From DATBVX01 sp963724625 (GTDB lineage: Bacteria > Pseudomonadota > Gammaproteobacteria > Steroidobacterales > Steroidobacteraceae), in the NCBI GenBank assembly GCA_963724625.1, contig CAVRVO010000029.1, positions 430,079 through 494,078 on the forward strand: DNA of 64,000 nt. Direction: 5' to 3'. Numbering within the stretch: the stretch's first letter is position 1; the number at the start of each line of letters is the position of its first letter. Shown piece after piece: positions 1 through 6,862 of this stretch. Under the pieces are notes generated by a model. That model did no database searches. It was not told where the DNA came from and saw nothing but the letters and a program-made list of their open reading frames with translations. Position numbers and translations under genes: made by a program.

Positions 1-750
1 AGAGCCACTCCGCCACGTCCCGCGCCCGCCCCGACACCACCGCCTCCTCCGCCCGCCGATGTCACCAAGATCCCGGACGCCGTGCCGCAAGTCGAGCCGC
101 GCAGTCGCAGCGGCAATCCACCCTTCTACGAGGTGGACGGGCGACGCTACTTCATCCTCAACTCCAGCGCAGGCTACCTGGAGCGGGGTGTCGCTTCCTG
201 GTACGGACGGGACTTTCACGGCGGGCGCACTGCGACCGGCGATACCTACGACATGTACGCGATGACGGCGGCTCACAAGACACTTCCCCTGCCGTGTTAC
301 GTGCAGGTGACGAACCTGAGCAACGGACGCAGCGTCGTAGTGCGCGTCAACGACCGCGGACCTTTCGTCGCCAACCGCCTCATCGACCTGTCGTATTCCG
401 CGGCAACCCGGCTCGACATGATTCGCGACGGCACCGCGCTCGTCGAAGTGCGCAGCGTCGACGCTCAGGGGGCGGCACTGCCACCAAGCGCCGTCCCCGC
501 GGCGCCAGCGCGAGTCGACACTCTCTACGTCCAGGCGGGAGCCTTCGCGGATGTGGCGAATTCCGAACGGCTGCTGCAGAAGTTGCGCTCCGCCGGCATC
601 GGCCCCGCGTTCGTGCGCAATGATCAGGTCGGCGGCAAGTCGCTGTATCGCGTGCGCGTAGGACCCGTACCCTCGGTCGCGGAGTTCGATCGACTGGTGC
701 AGGAGCTCAAGGGCATCGGCATCGATGACGCACGGCTCGCGGTGGATTGA
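1..750 (+). CDS. rlpA: RlpA-like septal ring lytic transglycosylase, 5' end outside window
   Basis: The frame is open from base 1, so the N-terminus (signal peptide or lipobox) lies outside the window; a GTG at 82 is internal. Seen: a proline-rich linker, then a double-psi beta-barrel domain (ASWYGRDFHGGRTATGD, later VNDRGPF), then a C-terminal SPOR domain beginning LYVQAGAFADVANSERL. Known: RlpA cleaves denuded glycan strands at the division septum and SPOR domains bind such strands. The catalytic Asp in VNDRGPF is present. It is followed by dacA, the usual gammaproteobacterial order (rlpA-dacA-dat-ybeD). Identification is secure; only the start is missing. Confidence 0.93.
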   Translation, partial: RATPPRPAPAPTPPPPPPADVTKIPDAVPQVEPRSRSGNPPFYEVDGRRYFILNSSAGYLERGVASWYGRDFHGGRTATGDTYDMYAMTAAHKTLPLPCYVQVTNLSNGRSVVVRVNDRGPFVANRLIDLSYSAATRLDMIRDGTALVEVRSVDAQGAALPPSAVPAAPARVDTLYVQAGAFADVANSERLLQKLRSAGIGPAFVRNDQVGGKSLYRVRVGPVPSVAEFDRLVQELKGIGIDDARLAVD

Positions 751-805
751 ACATCTGGCCAGCGGCATCAAACCGGATAAACTGCGCGTTTTCACGGGAT
801 CCAAG

Positions 806-1951
806 ATGAAACTGACCACTGTCGTTACCCCGGCGCTTGCGGGCCTGCTGCTGATTCAAAATGCCGCGTTCACGGCCACCGTGCCAGTGCCGCCGCCGCC
901 GAATGTCCAGGCGCGCAGCTACGTGCTCGTCGACCACGACAGCGGTCGTACGCTGGCGGAGAGTAATTCCGAGCAGCGCCTGGACCCTGCAAGCATCACC
1001 AAGTTGATGACCGCATACGTGGTCTTCCACGCGCTCAAGGATGGCAAGCTGACATTGAAGGAAACGGTCAACGTCAGTGAGCATGCGTGGAAGGCTGAAG
1101 GATCGCGCACCTTCGTGCAGGTTGGCACGCAGGTCCCGGTCGACGTCCTGATCCAGGGCATGATCGTGCAATCGGGTAACGATGCGACGATCGCACTCGC
1201 CGAGCGCGTCGGCGGCACCGAGGAGACCTTCGCTGCGTTGATGAACACCTACGCAAAGCAGCTCGGAATGAAAGGCTCGCACTTCGTCAATAGCACCGGG
1301 CTCCCCTCGCAACAGCACTACATGACGGCGCGCGACATGGCGCTCCTGGGCTCGGCGATCGTTCGCGAGTTTCCCACCTACTACCGCTGGTATTCGCAGC
1401 GCGAGTTCACCTGGAACAAGATCCGGCAGGAGAACCGCAATGGTCTGCTGGATCGCGACCCGACGGTCGATGGGATAAAGACCGGGCACACCGATGCCGC
1501 CGGTTACTGCCTGGTGAGCTCCGCCAAGCGCGGCGACATGCGGCTGATCTCGGTGGTCCTGGGCACCGCTTCGATGAAAGCTCGTGAAGACGCCAGCCAG
1601 GCATTGCTCAACTATGGCTACACGTTCTACGAAACCCAGAAGCTGCACGCGGCGCGCGAGCCGTTACAGACCGCCCGGGTTTGGAAGGCTGGATTCACTC
1701 CCGTACAGATCGGCCTGCGTCACGATCTGTACGTCACGGTGCCGCGCGGGCAGCTGAGCAGCATCAAGACCACGATCAACGTCCAGCACCGGCTCATTGC
1801 GCCGCTTTCCGCCCACAAGCCAGTCGGAACCTTCAGCGTTGCGCTCGGTGACCAGGTCCTCGGCCAGGGCAACGTCTTTCCGGTGCGTGATGTGCCGCAG
1901 GGCGGCTGGTGGCGGCGCATGGTCGACACCATGCTGCTGTGGTTTGAGTAA
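806..1951 (+). CDS. dacA: D-alanyl-D-alanine carboxypeptidase (PBP5/6 type)
   Basis: A 381-residue periplasmic DD-carboxypeptidase that removes the terminal D-Ala from peptidoglycan pentapeptides. The start ATG at 806 gives a good signal peptide (MKLTTVVTPALAGLLL, cleavage after the following Ala-rich stretch); an upstream in-frame GTG at 725 would run into rlpA. The three active-site motifs are all present: SITK at residues 63-66 (nucleophile Ser63), SGN at 123-125 and KTG at 225-227. The C-terminal beta-rich domain ends in an amphipathic-looking RRMVDTMLLWFE tail, as expected for membrane anchoring in PBP5/6. The stop codon overlaps the next ATG by one base, so translation is likely coupled to the transaminase gene. 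Confidence 0.95.
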   Translation: MKLTTVVTPALAGLLLIQNAAFTATVPVPPPPNVQARSYVLVDHDSGRTLAESNSEQRLDPASITKLMTAYVVFHALKDGKLTLKETVNVSEHAWKAEGSRTFVQVGTQVPVDVLIQGMIVQSGNDATIALAERVGGTEETFAALMNTYAKQLGMKGSHFVNSTGLPSQQHYMTARDMALLGSAIVREFPTYYRWYSQREFTWNKIRQENRNGLLDRDPTVDGIKTGHTDAAGYCLVSSAKRGDMRLISVVLGTASMKAREDASQALLNYGYTFYETQKLHAAREPLQTARVWKAGFTPVQIGLRHDLYVTVPRGQLSSIKTTINVQHRLIAPLSAHKPVGTFSVALGDQVLGQGNVFPVRDVPQGGWWRRMVDTMLLWFE

Positions 1952-2826
1952 TGGCCGAACCGTTCCCAGTCGCGTATCTCAACGGCGAATTCGTGCCGTT
2001 GAAGGACGCGCGCGTCTCACCTCTTGATCGCGCGTTCCTCTACGCCGACAGCGTCTACGAAGTGATGCCGGTGTATGGCGGGCGGGTATTTCGCTTTCGC
2101 GAGCACTTCGAGCGTCTCGACCGGAGCCTGGGCGAATTGCACATGCGCCCGGTCTATTCGCGCGAGCAGTGGGCGGCGCTCTGTGACGCGCTCATTGCGC
2201 GCAACGGTGGTGGCGACATGTACCTGTATGTGCAGGTATCGCGCGGAGCGGAGTACGGACGCAATCACGCTCCCTTGCCCGACATCGAGCGCACAGTGTT
2301 CGCGTTCGCCTCGGCACTGCCGCCCCTGACGCGCGAGCGACTCGAACGCGGCGTGGCCGCGGTCACGGCCGAAGACACCCGTTGGTCACGCTGTGACATC
2401 AAGTCGACAGCACTCCTCGCCAACGTCCTGCTCAAGCAGCTCGCGGTCGACGCGAACGCGGCCGAGACCATCCTGGTTCGCGATGGGCTCCTGATGGAAG
2501 GCAGCTCAACGACGGTGCACGTGGTACTCGGCGGGGAGATCCGCACGCCGCCCAAATCGCACAGCATCCTCCCGGGGACGACGCGTGATGTAGTCAGTGA
2601 GCTCGCGACCCGTAGCCGCATCCCGTTCCGCGCGGCGCCAGTGACTACTACCGAGCTCAGGGAGGCGCCGGAGGTGTTCATCGCTGCGGCCACGATCGGC
2701 ACACTCGCCGTCACGCGCCTCGACGGACAGCCCGTGGGCACGGGCGCGCCAGGGCCCGTGTGGAAACAGATCCATGCGGCGCTCGAGTCCTACAAGCGCG
2801 AGCTCGTGGGCACGCCGGCGTATTGA
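1951..2826 (+). CDS. dat: D-amino acid aminotransferase (class IV PLP enzyme)
   Basis: A 291-residue fold-type IV PLP transaminase of the D-alanine transaminase/branched-chain aminotransferase family. Seen: N-terminal YLNGEFVPLKDARVSPLDRA, a probable PLP-binding lysine at residue 151 in RCDIKSTALL, and the phosphate-binding region EGSSTTVHVV. Known: D-amino acid transaminases make D-glutamate and D-alanine for peptidoglycan. Its place between dacA and the ybeD-like gene is conserved in many Gammaproteobacteria and favours the D-amino acid assignment over 4-amino-4-deoxychorismate lyase or IlvE, which share the fold. It overlaps dacA by one base. Confidence 0.88.
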   Translation: MAEPFPVAYLNGEFVPLKDARVSPLDRAFLYADSVYEVMPVYGGRVFRFREHFERLDRSLGELHMRPVYSREQWAALCDALIARNGGGDMYLYVQVSRGAEYGRNHAPLPDIERTVFAFASALPPLTRERLERGVAAVTAEDTRWSRCDIKSTALLANVLLKQLAVDANAAETILVRDGLLMEGSSTTVHVVLGGEIRTPPKSHSILPGTTRDVVSELATRSRIPFRAAPVTTTELREAPEVFIAAATIGTLAVTRLDGQPVGTGAPGPVWKQIHAALESYKRELVGTPAY

Positions 2827-2839
2827 TCGGATACGTGCC

Positions 2840-3097
2840 GTGCCTGACGTATTCGAGTTCCCGTGCGAATTTCCGGTCAAAGTCATGGGGCGCGCGAGCC
2901 CGGACTTCCGGCGTCTCACTCGCGATATCGTGGAGCGCCACGCCGGCACGCTCAGCGACAGCCAGATCGTCGAACGGCTGAGCAAGGATGAGAATTTCAT
3001 TGCGCTCACCTTCACGATCCGAGCGTCCAGCCGTGAACAGCTCGATGCGCTGTATCGCGAGCTCACTGCCTCCGAAGATGTGCTGATCGCGCTGTGA
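2840..3097 (+). CDS. DUF493/YbeD-family protein
   Basis: An 85-residue protein starting at GTG 2840 (VPDVFEFPCEFPVKVMG), which is 13 bases after the transaminase stop and matches the length of the family. Small ferredoxin-like ACT-type fold expected. Known: YbeD sits between dacA and lipB in E. coli and has no firm biochemical role; it has been linked loosely to lipoate metabolism by context only. Here the neighbours are the same except that lipA and lipB face it from the other strand. It overlaps the next gene by four bases. Confidence 0.85.
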   Translation: MPDVFEFPCEFPVKVMGRASPDFRRLTRDIVERHAGTLSDSQIVERLSKDENFIALTFTIRASSREQLDALYRELTASEDVLIAL

Positions 3098-3462
3098 ACA
3101 CGCTGGTCTGCTGGAAGTGTGGCGCATCCCTGGCGGCTCTGACCCTGCCGTTGCGCAGACTCGAGGAATGCCCGGCCTGTCATGCGGAGTTGCACGTTTG
3201 CCGGATGTGCGTCGACTACGACACTTCCGTCGCCAAGAGCTGCCGCGAGCCGATCGCCGAGGAGGTCAAGGAGAAGGACCGCGCCAATTTCTGCGACTAC
3301 TTCAAACCGCGTCCCGATGCTTATCGTCCCCGCGATCAGACCGCGGAGCTCAAGTCGCGCACGGCACTCGACGCGATGTTTGGGGGTCAGGCCGGGACGG
3401 CCGGTGGTGGAAGCGCCGACAGCTCCCGCACCAGGCTCGAAGAGCTGTTCAAGAAGAAATAG
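3094..3462 (+). CDS. small zinc-ribbon-like protein of unknown function
   Basis: A 122-residue protein with two Cys pairs at the N-terminus (CWKCG, then CPAC) followed by more cysteines (CRMC, SCREP, NFCDYFKP), suggesting a zinc ribbon or a double metal site. The C-terminal third is low complexity and charged, ending RLEELFKKK. The GTG start overlaps the ybeD-like stop in a GTGA arrangement, so it is probably co-translated with it. Its 3' end overlaps the 3' end of lipB on the other strand by 76 bases. I do not recognise a function; the form is typical of small hypothetical zinc-binding proteins of Gammaproteobacteria. Confidence 0.75.
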   Translation: MNTLVCWKCGASLAALTLPLRRLEECPACHAELHVCRMCVDYDTSVAKSCREPIAEEVKEKDRANFCDYFKPRPDAYRPRDQTAELKSRTALDAMFGGQAGTAGGGSADSSRTRLEELFKKK

Positions 3463-4097
3463 AGTCGCCGCCGCAGGATCGGCTCCAGCCGAGCGGCGGC
3501 ATCCTGCGGGTCCTGCAACTGCGACAAGTCGGCGAGCCGCACGACTTCGAGTCCGGCAAAGCCACACGGATTGATGCGCGAAAAAGGCTGCAGATCGTTG
3601 CAGACGTTGAGCGCGAGACCGTGATAGCTGCAGCTGCGCCGTACGCGCAAGCCGATGCTCGCAAGCTTGCGCCCGCCGACGTATACACCCGGCGCATCGC
3701 ACCGCGCCTCGGCATGGATGCCGAGTTCAGCACAGAGCTCGATCACTGATTCTTCGAGGCAGGTCACGAGGTCGCGGATACGCAGCCGAGCCCGCTTCAT
3801 ATCGATCAGCGGATACACCACGAGCTGGCCCGGTCCGTGATAGGTGACCTGTCCGCCACGATCCACGTGCACCACCGGAATGTCTCCGGCAGCAAGGACG
3901 TGTTCGCGTCGTCCATTCAGGCCGAGCGTGAAGACTGGCGGATGCTCGAGAAACCAGACCTCGTCCGGGGTCGAAGCATCGCGTCCTTCGGTGAAGCGCT
4001 GCATGTCGCGCCAGGTCGGCACGTACTCCACCTGACCGAGCCGCCGAAAGACGGATTCGGGTGTCTGCACGGTGCGGGGGTCGATCACCGTTGCCAT
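3387..4097 (-). CDS. lipB: lipoyl(octanoyl) transferase
   Basis: A 236-residue enzyme that moves octanoyl from acyl carrier protein to the lipoyl domains of 2-oxoacid dehydrogenases and GcvH. Seen: EVWFLEHPPVFTLGLNG, HVDRGGQVTYHGPGQLVVYP (the family signature), the active-site lysine in GGRKLASIGLRV and the active-site cysteine in RRSCSYHGLALNV. The C-terminus runs past the usual family end and overlaps the zinc-ribbon gene. It starts two bases after the lipA stop, so the two genes form a lipA-lipB operon, the reverse of the usual lipB-then-lipA order. Confidence 0.95.
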   Translation of the reverse strand: MATVIDPRTVQTPESVFRRLGQVEYVPTWRDMQRFTEGRDASTPDEVWFLEHPPVFTLGLNGRREHVLAAGDIPVVHVDRGGQVTYHGPGQLVVYPLIDMKRARLRIRDLVTCLEESVIELCAELGIHAEARCDAPGVYVGGRKLASIGLRVRRSCSYHGLALNVCNDLQPFSRINPCGFAGLEVVRLADLSQLQDPQDAAARLEPILRRRLYFFLNSSSSLVRELSALPPPAVPA

Positions 4098-4099
4098 GT

Positions 4100-5128
4100 T
4101 CAGCCCGAAGCTGCCGACGAGACCTCGAGTCCCGCGTTGTTGCGCTCCAGGGCTCGCTCGGCGCGATAGCTCGAACGCACCAGCGGCCCGGAAACGATTT
4201 CGAGAAACCCGAGCGCCAGCCCCGCTTCGCGATATTGCGCAAATTCCTGCGGCGTCACGAATCGCTCCACGGGGAGATGGTTCAGCGTCGGTCGCAGGTA
4301 TTGACCAAGCGTAACGATGTCGACGTCAGCGGTACGCAGGTCCTCGAGCGTCTCGAGGATCTCCGCGTCCGATTCACCCAGACCGAGCATGAGACTGGTC
4401 TTGGTCAGCACGCCCGGCTTGTAAGCCTTCGCATGGGCCAGCACGGCAATCGTCTGGTCATATCCGGCGCGCGGGTCGCGGACGGGGTGCGTCAGCCGGC
4501 GCACGGTTTCGACGTTCTGTGCGAAGACATCGACGCCGGAGTCGATCACGATCTCCACGTCCGCGAGCACACCCTGAAAGTCCGGCGTGAGCGCCTCGAC
4601 CGCCGTGCCCGGATTCACTTCCTTGATCGCGCGCACACATGCAGCGTAATGGGCCGCGCCACCGTCGGTCAGGTCATCACGGTCGACGGAGGTGAGCACC
4701 ACGTACTTGAGCTTCATCAGGCCCACCGAGCGCGCAACGTTGGCGGGCTCTTCCGCATCCAGCCAGCCGTGCGGGTTGCCCGTATCCACGGAACAGAATC
4801 TGCAGGCGCGTGTACACACCGCACCCATCACCATGATGGTCGCAGTTCCCGCGTTCCAGCACTCGCCGATGTTCGGGCACTTGGCTTCCTCGCACACCGT
4901 GCTCAGCCGATGCTCACGCACGATGTGTCGCACGGTATCGAACGCGACACCGCTCGCCAGCGGGGCTTTCAGCCAGCGCGGCTTACCACCAAGCGCGCGA
5001 TGGTCGCTCTCGGCCTGGGCTTTCACCCCATCCTTGATCGCGGTGAAACCCTGCGGCGTACGGTACTTTTCGCCACTGCGAACCCGCTCGGTGGGCGGTA
5101 CGATGGGGATGCCTTTGAATGTGGCCAT
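4100..5128 (-). CDS. lipA: lipoyl synthase (radical SAM)
   Basis: A 342-residue radical SAM enzyme that inserts two sulfurs into protein-bound octanoyl groups. Both iron-sulfur cluster motifs are seen: the auxiliary CEEAKCPNIGEC (CX4CX5C) and the radical SAM CTRACRFC (CX3CX2C); the C-terminal serine motif is in VRSSYRAE. It is the first gene of a two-gene unit with lipB. The protein begins MATFKGIPIVPPTERVRSG, in line with proteobacterial LipA. Confidence 0.96.
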   Translation of the reverse strand: MATFKGIPIVPPTERVRSGEKYRTPQGFTAIKDGVKAQAESDHRALGGKPRWLKAPLASGVAFDTVRHIVREHRLSTVCEEAKCPNIGECWNAGTATIMVMGAVCTRACRFCSVDTGNPHGWLDAEEPANVARSVGLMKLKYVVLTSVDRDDLTDGGAAHYAACVRAIKEVNPGTAVEALTPDFQGVLADVEIVIDSGVDVFAQNVETVRRLTHPVRDPRAGYDQTIAVLAHAKAYKPGVLTKTSLMLGLGESDAEILETLEDLRTADVDIVTLGQYLRPTLNHLPVERFVTPQEFAQYREAGLALGFLEIVSGPLVRSSYRAERALERNNAGLEVSSAASG

Positions 5129-5146
5129 GGGATGCCTGCAAGAACC

Positions 5147-5809
5147 TCAGGCGATTTTACCTGACTGCAATTGCGCCAACCGCTCGGGCGTGCCTACATC
5201 GCTCCAGATCCCATCGTAGAGCTCGCCGGCGAGTGTCCCTGCATCAATCGCACGTCTCAGGAGGGGCAGCAGCGGGAACCGGCCCGCCGTGCATCCGGCA
5301 AAAAACTCCGGCCGATACATGGCGATACCCGAAAACGTATAAGTCGTGCCGCTCGCATGCTTTACGCGCCGGTTCTCAAGGCCGAAGTCGCCCTGCGCGT
5401 GATGCGCGGGGTTGGGCACCAGCACGAGATGCGCCGCGGCTTCCTCGGCCAGCGACAGTCCGGAGAACGGGAAGTCGGTCCAGACATCTCCGTTGATTAC
5501 GATGAACGGTGCGGGGCCCAGGAGCGAGAGCGCATTGAAGATCCCGCCACCCGTCTCCAAGGGTTCCGGACCTTCTTCGGTGTAGCGAATCGACACACCC
5601 CAGCGTGCGCCATCCCCGAGTACCGAGCGGATACGCTCCCCGAGCCAGGAAAGATTGACCACGAAGTCCCGTATTCCCGCTGCGCGCAGCGCTCGCAGGT
5701 GGTACTCGATCAGCGGGCGCCCACCAATCTCCAGCAGCGGCTTGGGAGTTTCGAGGGTCAGGGGCCGCATGCGCTCGCCGCGTCCCGCGGCAAGGATCAT
5801 CGCTCTCAC
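5147..5809 (-). CDS. murU: N-acetylmuramate alpha-1-phosphate uridylyltransferase
   Basis: A 220-residue sugar nucleotidyltransferase. The start chosen is GTG 5809 (giving MRAMILAAGRGERMRPLT), because it forms a GTGA overlap with the amgK stop; a longer frame to 6130 would lie inside amgK. Seen: the GxGxRxxP-type nucleotide loop LAAGRGERMRPLT, ETPKPLLEIGGRPLIEYHL, and the metal-binding INGDVWTDF. Known: MurU converts MurNAc-1-P to UDP-MurNAc in a salvage route that bypasses de novo, fosfomycin-sensitive synthesis. The coupling with amgK makes this assignment firm over other sugar nucleotidyltransferases. Confidence 0.92.
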   Translation of the reverse strand: MRAMILAAGRGERMRPLTLETPKPLLEIGGRPLIEYHLRALRAAGIRDFVVNLSWLGERIRSVLGDGARWGVSIRYTEEGPEPLETGGGIFNALSLLGPAPFIVINGDVWTDFPFSGLSLAEEAAAHLVLVPNPAHHAQGDFGLENRRVKHASGTTYTFSGIAMYRPEFFAGCTAGRFPLLPLLRRAIDAGTLAGELYDGIWSDVGTPERLAQLQSGKIA

Positions 5810-6855
5810 GCGCGCGCCTCGGCCGTGCGTTCCGCCAGGATTGGCGCTACCCGTGTGCGCAGAAAGTGTCCAAGCGGCTCGAGCTCGGCATGGCAGGCGC
5901 AGGTCGACTGGACGTACTTGAGAGTGAGCGGCAGGTTGTCGAGATACTCGGCCTTGCCGTCTCGATGGAACAACCGCGAAAAAATGCCGAGCACCTTGAC
6001 ATGCCGCTGCACGCCCATCAGGTCGAACCAGCGCAGGAATTGGTTCTCGTCCGCGCCGACGTCTACACCCGATGCAAGTGCCATGGCGCGATAGCGCAAT
6101 ACCCAGTCGTGCACGCGCTCCTTCGGCCACCCGATGTAGCAGTCACGGAACAATGAGACCAGGTCATAGGTGACAGGACCGTTCACTGCGTCCTGAAAAT
6201 CGAGCACACCCGGATTGTCGCCCGAGAACACCATCAGGTTGCGTGAATGATAGTCCCGGTGCACGAACACCTTCGGCTGCGCCAGCGCCTCGCGACACAA
6301 CAGCTCAAAGGTTGTCGCGAGCGCCTGCTGGTCCTCGGCGGTCAGGTCGAGCTTCAGGTGCCGTCCACAGAACCATTCAGGCATCAACTTCATCTCGCGC
6401 TCGAGCACCGCACGATCGTACGTCGGCAGATGACGCGCATGCTCCGCGCCTCGCGACTGGATGCGATTCAATGTCATCATTGCGTCGAGATAGTGCGACT
6501 CGACGTTGTGGTTCGCGGTGAGATCTTCGAGGTAATGGCGCGTTCCAAGATCGGTGACCAGCAGGAATCCATCCGTGCGTTGCTCGGCGAGGATCCGCGG
6601 CACATGCACACCGATCTCTGCGAGCATGCGGGCGATCATCAGGTAGGGCCGCACATCTTCGCGTCCGGGCGGCGCATCCATTGCGATGAACGTTTCGCCG
6701 TCGCGCCAGACCCGAAAATAGCGCCGAAAACTGGCATCACCCGATGCTGGCGCAATGCGGTCTGCGCCGAAAGTCAGTTCGTTGGCCAGCCAGTCACGCA
6801 GCAGTTCGAGTCGCGTGTCGCTAATGAGTGATCTCCGTGGGGAAACAAACGTCAT
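5806..6855 (-). CDS. amgK: anomeric MurNAc/GlcNAc kinase
   Basis: A 349-residue aminoglycoside phosphotransferase-fold kinase. Seen: ASGDASFRRYFRVWRDG near the N-terminus, catalytic VHRDYHSRNLMV and metal-binding GVLDFQDAVNGPV. Known: AmgK phosphorylates the anomeric hydroxyl of MurNAc and GlcNAc released by wall turnover and hands MurNAc-1-P to MurU. Gene order amgK-murU next to divergent lptD is the same as in Pseudomonas. The ATG at 6855 is separated from the lptD frame by only six bases. Confidence 0.92.
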   Translation of the reverse strand: MTFVSPRRSLISDTRLELLRDWLANELTFGADRIAPASGDASFRRYFRVWRDGETFIAMDAPPGREDVRPYLMIARMLAEIGVHVPRILAEQRTDGFLLVTDLGTRHYLEDLTANHNVESHYLDAMMTLNRIQSRGAEHARHLPTYDRAVLEREMKLMPEWFCGRHLKLDLTAEDQQALATTFELLCREALAQPKVFVHRDYHSRNLMVFSGDNPGVLDFQDAVNGPVTYDLVSLFRDCYIGWPKERVHDWVLRYRAMALASGVDVGADENQFLRWFDLMGVQRHVKVLGIFSRLFHRDGKAEYLDNLPLTLKYVQSTCACHAELEPLGHFLRTRVAPILAERTAEARA

Positions 6856-6862
6856 TATAATG
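6853..6862. promoter_or_regulatory. palindromic CATTATAATG at the amgK/lptD divergent starts
   Basis: The ten bases read the same on both strands and contain a consensus TATAAT -10 hexamer in each direction (6856-6861 on plus). They also hold the amgK start codon (6853-6855, minus). I see no good -35 hexamer 16-18 bases away. If it serves as a -10 for lptD, transcription would begin near 6868, after the GTG at 6862, which would argue for a downstream lptD start (TTG 6898 or 6907). Confidence 0.35.
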
